From the NCBI GenBank assembly GCA_031276435.1, contig JAISNB010000202.1, forward strand, positions 1 to 8,674: a stretch of DNA of 8,674 nt. Reading direction: 5' to 3'. Positions 6,581 through 8,674 of the stretch are shown one piece after another (positions within the stretch are counted from its first letter, which is position 1; each line of letters opens with the position of its first letter). This stretch comes from Burkholderiaceae bacterium. Lineage in GTDB: Bacteria > Pseudomonadota > Gammaproteobacteria > Burkholderiales > Burkholderiaceae_C. A program made the position numbers and the translations under genes. Under the pieces are notes generated by a model that was not told the origin of the DNA, did no database searches, and was given only the letters and a program-made list of their open reading frames with translations.

Positions 6581-6616
6581 CGAAATAACCAAAGGCGCGC
6601 GGCAACAAGGTGCGCC

Positions 6617-6659
6617 GTTTACCTTGTTGCCTGCCATTTTTTTATTGGAGGTTTTCATG
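6617..6659 (+). repeat. Repeated spacer module before copy 5
   Basis: GTTTACCTTGTT (6617-6628, two differences from the other copies), GCCTGCCATTTTTTTATT, then GGAGGTTTTCATG. Confidence 0.72.
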
Positions 6660-7094
6660 TTGCTGCATCGCATTTTTGCCATCCGCTTTTTCATGGCCTG
6701 CCTGCTCGGGGCACTGCTGCTTGCGTGCGGGACGGTGGCGTCAACGCCAGAGGGCACGGTCAAGGAATACCTCAAGGCGGTGGCGGACAACCGCGCCGCG
6801 GATGCCGTGGCGTTTTATGAACTCGGGAATGTCAAGGACAATGACCTGACCATGGTCAAGGGCAAACTGCAAATGATGATTGGCGCGGAGTATTCGCGCA
6901 TGCAGGACGATGGTGGCTTGCAATTGGTCGAGACAAGAATTGTCAGTCAGGAAGGCGATGCGGCCACCGTCGAGACCACCCTGACCATGGGACAGGGTAA
7001 ACAAGAGACCAACAAGGTCGATCTGGTCAAAAAAGAGGGCCGCTGGATGATTCAGTTGAACTCTCTCATGGACCGCTGGCGCCTGAAACAGTAG
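6657..7094 (+). CDS. Array copy 5: DUF4878-like lipoprotein with C-terminal extension
   Basis: 145 aa from the conserved ATG behind GGAGG. Signal peptide MLLHRIFAIRFFMACLLGAL, lipobox LLAC with Cys24, Gly at +2. The mature domain reads STPEGTVKEYLKAVADNRAA, then FYELGNVKDNDLTMVKGKLQ, MMIGAEYSRMQDDGG, QLVETRIVSQEGDAATVETT and VDLVKKEGRWMIQL. Compared with copy 6, which ends QLK, it continues for about ten residues (NSLMDRWRLKQ). Its mature part mixes features: FYELGNVKD resembles the middle of copy 2, while KGKLQMM matches copy 6, which may reflect recombination between copies. It is followed by a 200-bp gap, the longest in the array, and is probably the last gene of the first transcription unit. 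Confidence 0.86.
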   Translation: MLLHRIFAIRFFMACLLGALLLACGTVASTPEGTVKEYLKAVADNRAADAVAFYELGNVKDNDLTMVKGKLQMMIGAEYSRMQDDGGLQLVETRIVSQEGDAATVETTLTMGQGKQETNKVDLVKKEGRWMIQLNSLMDRWRLKQ

Positions 7095-7245
7095 CAAAGC
7101 GCGGCGCGCAGACGGGCGGGCGTACCGTGTTTGCCTTTTGCGGATTGCCTGTTTTGACAAGACGCGCTTGCGTGACGCCCAAAAAACATGGCGCAGGTTT
7201 TGCGGGGGGCGCGTTTTTTGCGCCCGCGCCAGCCGGGCTGGCAGG
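7095..7245. other. Intergenic region between copies 5 and 6 with two hairpins
   Basis: No gene is visible. It begins with a remnant of the array spacer (GTTTGCCTTTTG at 7129-7140) without the ribosome site and gene that should follow it. Two adjacent inverted repeats come next: GGGCGC/GCGCCC (7207-7225, loop GTTTTTT) and GCCAGCC-G-GGCTGGC (7228-7242), which touches the promoter-like block of copy 6. Neither has a trailing T-run, so they are not classic terminators. The second could be an operator. Their function is not known. Confidence 0.55.
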
Positions 7246-7271
7246 ATATGTGAGAATGCTTGCCGTTCATC
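7246..7271 (+). promoter_or_regulatory. Promoter-like block of array copy 6
   Basis: Second copy of the 26-bp block found before copy 1, with one base different (T for C at 7260). The extended -10-like TGT-GAGAAT is preserved (hexamer 7252-7257), while the sequence upstream of the block is not shared. It is followed by a T-run and AGGAGG (7283-7288). It suggests that copy 6 and the hydrolase gene form a separate transcription unit. Confidence 0.48.
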
Positions 7272-7294
7272 ATTTTTTTACAGGAGGTTTTTTC

Positions 7295-7699
7295 ATGTCA
7301 AGGCATCGCGTTTTTTCCATCCGTTTTTTCATGGCCTGCCTGCTCGGGGCGCTGCTGGCCGCGTGCGGGGCGTCGTCGCCGGAGAGCACGGTCAAGGATT
7401 TTTACAAGGCCATCGCGGACAACCGCACGGATGACGCCATGGCGCTCATCCTGATCGAGGACGTCAAGCAGAGCAATCTGACGGCGGCCAAGGGCAAGCT
7501 GCAAATGATGTTTGGCATGCTGGCCGCGGAAATCGAGAAGGGCGGCGGCCTGAAGTCGATCGAGACGAAGATCATCAGCCAGGAGGGCGATGTGGCCGTT
7601 GTCGAAGCTACTCTGGTATTGGGCAATGACAAGCAAGAGAAGGCTGGCAAGACCAATCTGGTCAAGAAAGATGGCCGCTGGATGATTCAGTTGAAATAA
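7295..7699 (+). CDS. Array copy 6: DUF4878-like lipoprotein
   Basis: 134 aa, the most compact copy. The N-terminus MSRHRVFSIRFFMACLLGAL differs slightly from the MLLHRIF start of the others. Lipobox LAAC with Cys24 and Gly at +2. The tether is very short (ASSPE), then STVKDFYKAIADNRTDDAMA, LILIEDVKQSNLTAAKGKLQ, MMFGMLAAEIEKGGG, KSIETKIISQEGDVAVVEAT and NLVKKDGRWMIQLK. It is closest to copies 3 and 4. The ribosome site AGGAGG (7283-7288) sits 6 nt before the ATG, which sets the start. It has its own promoter-like block and ends 17 bp before the hydrolase gene, so the two are probably co-transcribed. Family role unknown. Confidence 0.88.
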   Translation: MSRHRVFSIRFFMACLLGALLAACGASSPESTVKDFYKAIADNRTDDAMALILIEDVKQSNLTAAKGKLQMMFGMLAAEIEKGGGLKSIETKIISQEGDVAVVEATLVLGNDKQEKAGKTNLVKKDGRWMIQLK

Positions 7700-7716
7700 C
7701 CACAGGCGCGCGCAAG

Positions 7717-8433
7717 ATGCCAGGGGCTGTGCGATGGCGGGCGCTGCATTTGGGGCGCCGGGGCGCTCTGGCTTTGGCGGCGGTGGCGCTGCTGCTTCTT
7801 TTTTGCGTTGGGTGGGCCGTCGGTTTTGGGGCGCGCTTGCCCACGGCAGGCGCGCCGCTGGGTTTGCCGCCCGCCGTGGATGCCCGCGTGAAGGCGGGCG
7901 ATCTGATTTTCCGCATTGGCAACGAGTGGCAAAGCGACGCCGTGCGCGGTGCGGGCGCTTTTTTTGCCGCGCCACGCACGGAAAAGCGCGGCGATCCCTA
8001 CAGCCACGTTGGCATGCTGGTTGGCGCGCCCGGCCATTGGCAGGTGTTGCATTCGGTGCCCGCTGAAGCGCCGGGGCGCAAGAGCGCGGTGGTTGTGGAC
8101 GATCTGGATTTTTTTGTCGCGCCAGAGCGCGCGCGCGGCATTGCGATTTACCGCGTAGAGGCCGACGAGCAGGCCCGCGCCGCCGCTGTGCGCCACGCGC
8201 AGGCGCGGCTTGGCGTGCCGTTTCGCATTGTTGCCGACGATGCCGAAGGCCAGTACTGCACCACGCTGATCTGGTTCGCCTGGCAAAAGGCGGGCGTTGA
8301 TTTGGGCGCGCGTTTTGAGCACTTGAACGCGCCTTTGGCCGCGGGCAACTACCTGTTGCCGCACAGCCTGCGCATGGCTGAGCGCCTGCGCCTGCTGCAT
8401 GCCGCGGGCGACGACGGCGCTGCGCCGCCGTAG
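7717..8433 (+). CDS. Membrane-anchored YiiX/Peptidase_C92-like permuted NlpC/P60 hydrolase
   Basis: 238 aa. One membrane segment at about residues 16-38 (ALALAAVALLLLFCVGWAVG) after a basic N-terminus anchors the protein with the catalytic part outside the cytoplasm. The domain has the order typical of circularly permuted papain-like enzymes: KAGDLIFRIG (59-68), YSHVGML with candidate catalytic His97, a substrate-facing middle region, IAIYRVEADEQARAAAV and, near the C-terminus, YCTTLIWFAWQKAGV with candidate nucleophile Cys181. Relatives are thought to hydrolyse amide or ester bonds in cell-wall peptides or lipids, but the substrate here is unknown. The start has no strong ribosome site; GTG at 7729, close behind AGGGG, is an alternative that removes four residues. 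It is probably co-transcribed with array copy 6. Confidence 0.85.
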   Translation: MPGAVRWRALHLGRRGALALAAVALLLLFCVGWAVGFGARLPTAGAPLGLPPAVDARVKAGDLIFRIGNEWQSDAVRGAGAFFAAPRTEKRGDPYSHVGMLVGAPGHWQVLHSVPAEAPGRKSAVVVDDLDFFVAPERARGIAIYRVEADEQARAAAVRHAQARLGVPFRIVADDAEGQYCTTLIWFAWQKAGVDLGARFEHLNAPLAAGNYLLPHSLRMAERLRLLHAAGDDGAAPP

Positions 8434-8674
8434 GCACGCCATGCCCTTGCGGGCAGGCGGCGGCGGCAAGCGGTGGCCGCGCGCCAATGGCTTATTCGAT
8501 GGCTACGGCGCGCGCTCGCAATGGCGGGACGCCTGTTTTTTTTACGCTTGCCTTGCTTTCATGGACTGCGCCGCTGCGCGCCGCGCAATGACGGGGCAGG
8601 ACGGGGGCACACACTCTCCCACTTGTGGGAGAGTGAGGAAGGCAGGCGTGCACATTCATCCATTGCCCTTGCCC
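8434..8674. other. Intergenic region after the hydrolase gene
   Basis: No convincing gene. A weak hairpin TGCCC-TTGC-GGGCA (8442-8455) follows the stop codon without a T-run, so it is at best a poor terminator. A T-run at 8535-8543 is followed by CTTGCCTTGCTTTCATGG, which vaguely recalls the array leader but has no ribosome site. The right end carries the REP-like palindrome. Confidence 0.55.
8612..8635. repeat. REP-like perfect palindrome
   Basis: CACTCTCCCAC (8612-8622) and GTGGGAGAGTG (8625-8635) form a perfect 11-bp inverted repeat around TT. Intergenic palindromes of the CTCTCCC...GGGAGAG type are common dispersed elements in proteobacteria. There is no T-run after it on either strand, so a dispersed repeat is more likely than a terminator. 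Confidence 0.7.

Larger units (their letters stand above)
4673..7699 (+). repeat. Tandem array of six paralogous small exported-protein genes
   Basis: Six genes in the same orientation (starts 4673, 5202, 5695, 6153, 6657, 7295) encode proteins of 134-148 aa with the same layout: an almost identical signal peptide (M-x-x-H-R-x-F-x-x-RFF), the motif SPE-x-x-V-K-(D/E)-(F/Y), a central helix pair, then (S/T)-Q-(E/K)-G-D and a final K-x-(D/E/N)-G-(R/H)-W strand. At DNA level the ribosome site through signal peptide is far better conserved than the mature domains. The block looks richer in A/T and Lys/Glu codons than the flanking genes. Repeated duplication with later divergence or conversion is the simplest explanation. 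Confidence 0.92.

Noticed and set aside
7207..7242. Classic intrinsic terminator after copy 5
   Set aside because: The hairpins are real, but the T-run lies in the loop of the first one and none follows either stem, so I did not call a terminator.
4673..7699. CRISPR-like or mobile-element explanation for the repeated sequences
   Set aside because: Repeats are gene-sized with coding function and spacing of about 400-640 bp. There are no short direct repeats with unique spacers, and no transposase or terminal inverted repeats.
7298..8437. Minus-strand open frame of 379 codons opposite copy 6 and the hydrolase
   Set aside because: Arg/Pro/Ala-rich shadow with no domain, while the plus strand carries conserved motifs including the lipobox, SHVGM and YCTTL.
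8561..8674. Possible seventh array copy or small gene starting at the ATG at 8561
   Set aside because: The preceding T-run and CTTGCTTTCATG recall the array leader, but there is no GGAGG, the translated sequence shares nothing with the family, and it crosses the REP-like palindrome.

Overview
The window reads as a high-GC betaproteobacterial chromosome, most likely Burkholderiales. This rests on protein style and gene content only: PhoP/PhoQ-like regulators, PepSY and DUF5666 proteins, and heavy use of GGCGCGC-type words. No rRNA, tRNA, CRISPR array, insertion sequence or integrase was seen. The genus cannot be fixed from the sequence.

Left part (1-2783, minus strand): a three-gene operon encodes an exported protein with three tandem PepSY-like units, an OmpR/PhoB-class response regulator closest to PhoP, and a PhoQ-like sensor histidine kinase whose last residues run off the left edge. 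The genes overlap (TGATG between the first two, 29 bp between the last two). Divergent from it (2934-4214, plus strand) is a glycine-rich lipoprotein with about five DUF5666-like beta units, closed by a strong intrinsic terminator at 4321-4355. The 150-bp gap between the divergent genes holds a symmetric 41-bp element of four GTTCA half-sites at helical-turn spacing. Each half reads as a PhoP-box-like direct repeat pointing at one of the two genes, so the regulator probably controls both its own operon and the lipoprotein gene. The PepSY gene starts with GTG, has no ribosome binding site and lies 6 nt after a TATGAT box, so its mRNA may be leaderless.

Middle part (4625-7699, plus strand): six tandem paralogues encode small exported proteins (134-148 aa) resembling DUF4878 / NTF2-like lipoproteins. 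Signal peptide, ribosome binding site and upstream spacer are almost copy-identical, while the mature domains have diverged. Copies 3-6 carry a lipobox Cys24. Copies 1 and 2 have Phe24 there and would be soluble periplasmic proteins. Copies 1 and 6 share a 26-bp promoter-like block. Copies 2-5 are preceded by a different repeated spacer, which suggests two transcription units (copies 1-5, and copy 6 plus the next gene). Copy 4 carries a 17-bp tandem duplication that rewrote its C-terminus.

Right part (7717-8433, plus strand): a membrane-anchored, circularly permuted NlpC/P60 (YiiX/Peptidase_C92-like) hydrolase begins 17 bp after copy 6. The last 241 bp have no convincing gene but contain a perfect REP-like palindrome at 8612-8635.

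The least explained elements are the six-copy lipoprotein array with its linked hydrolase and the two-sided operator of the PepSY / two-component / DUF5666 module.
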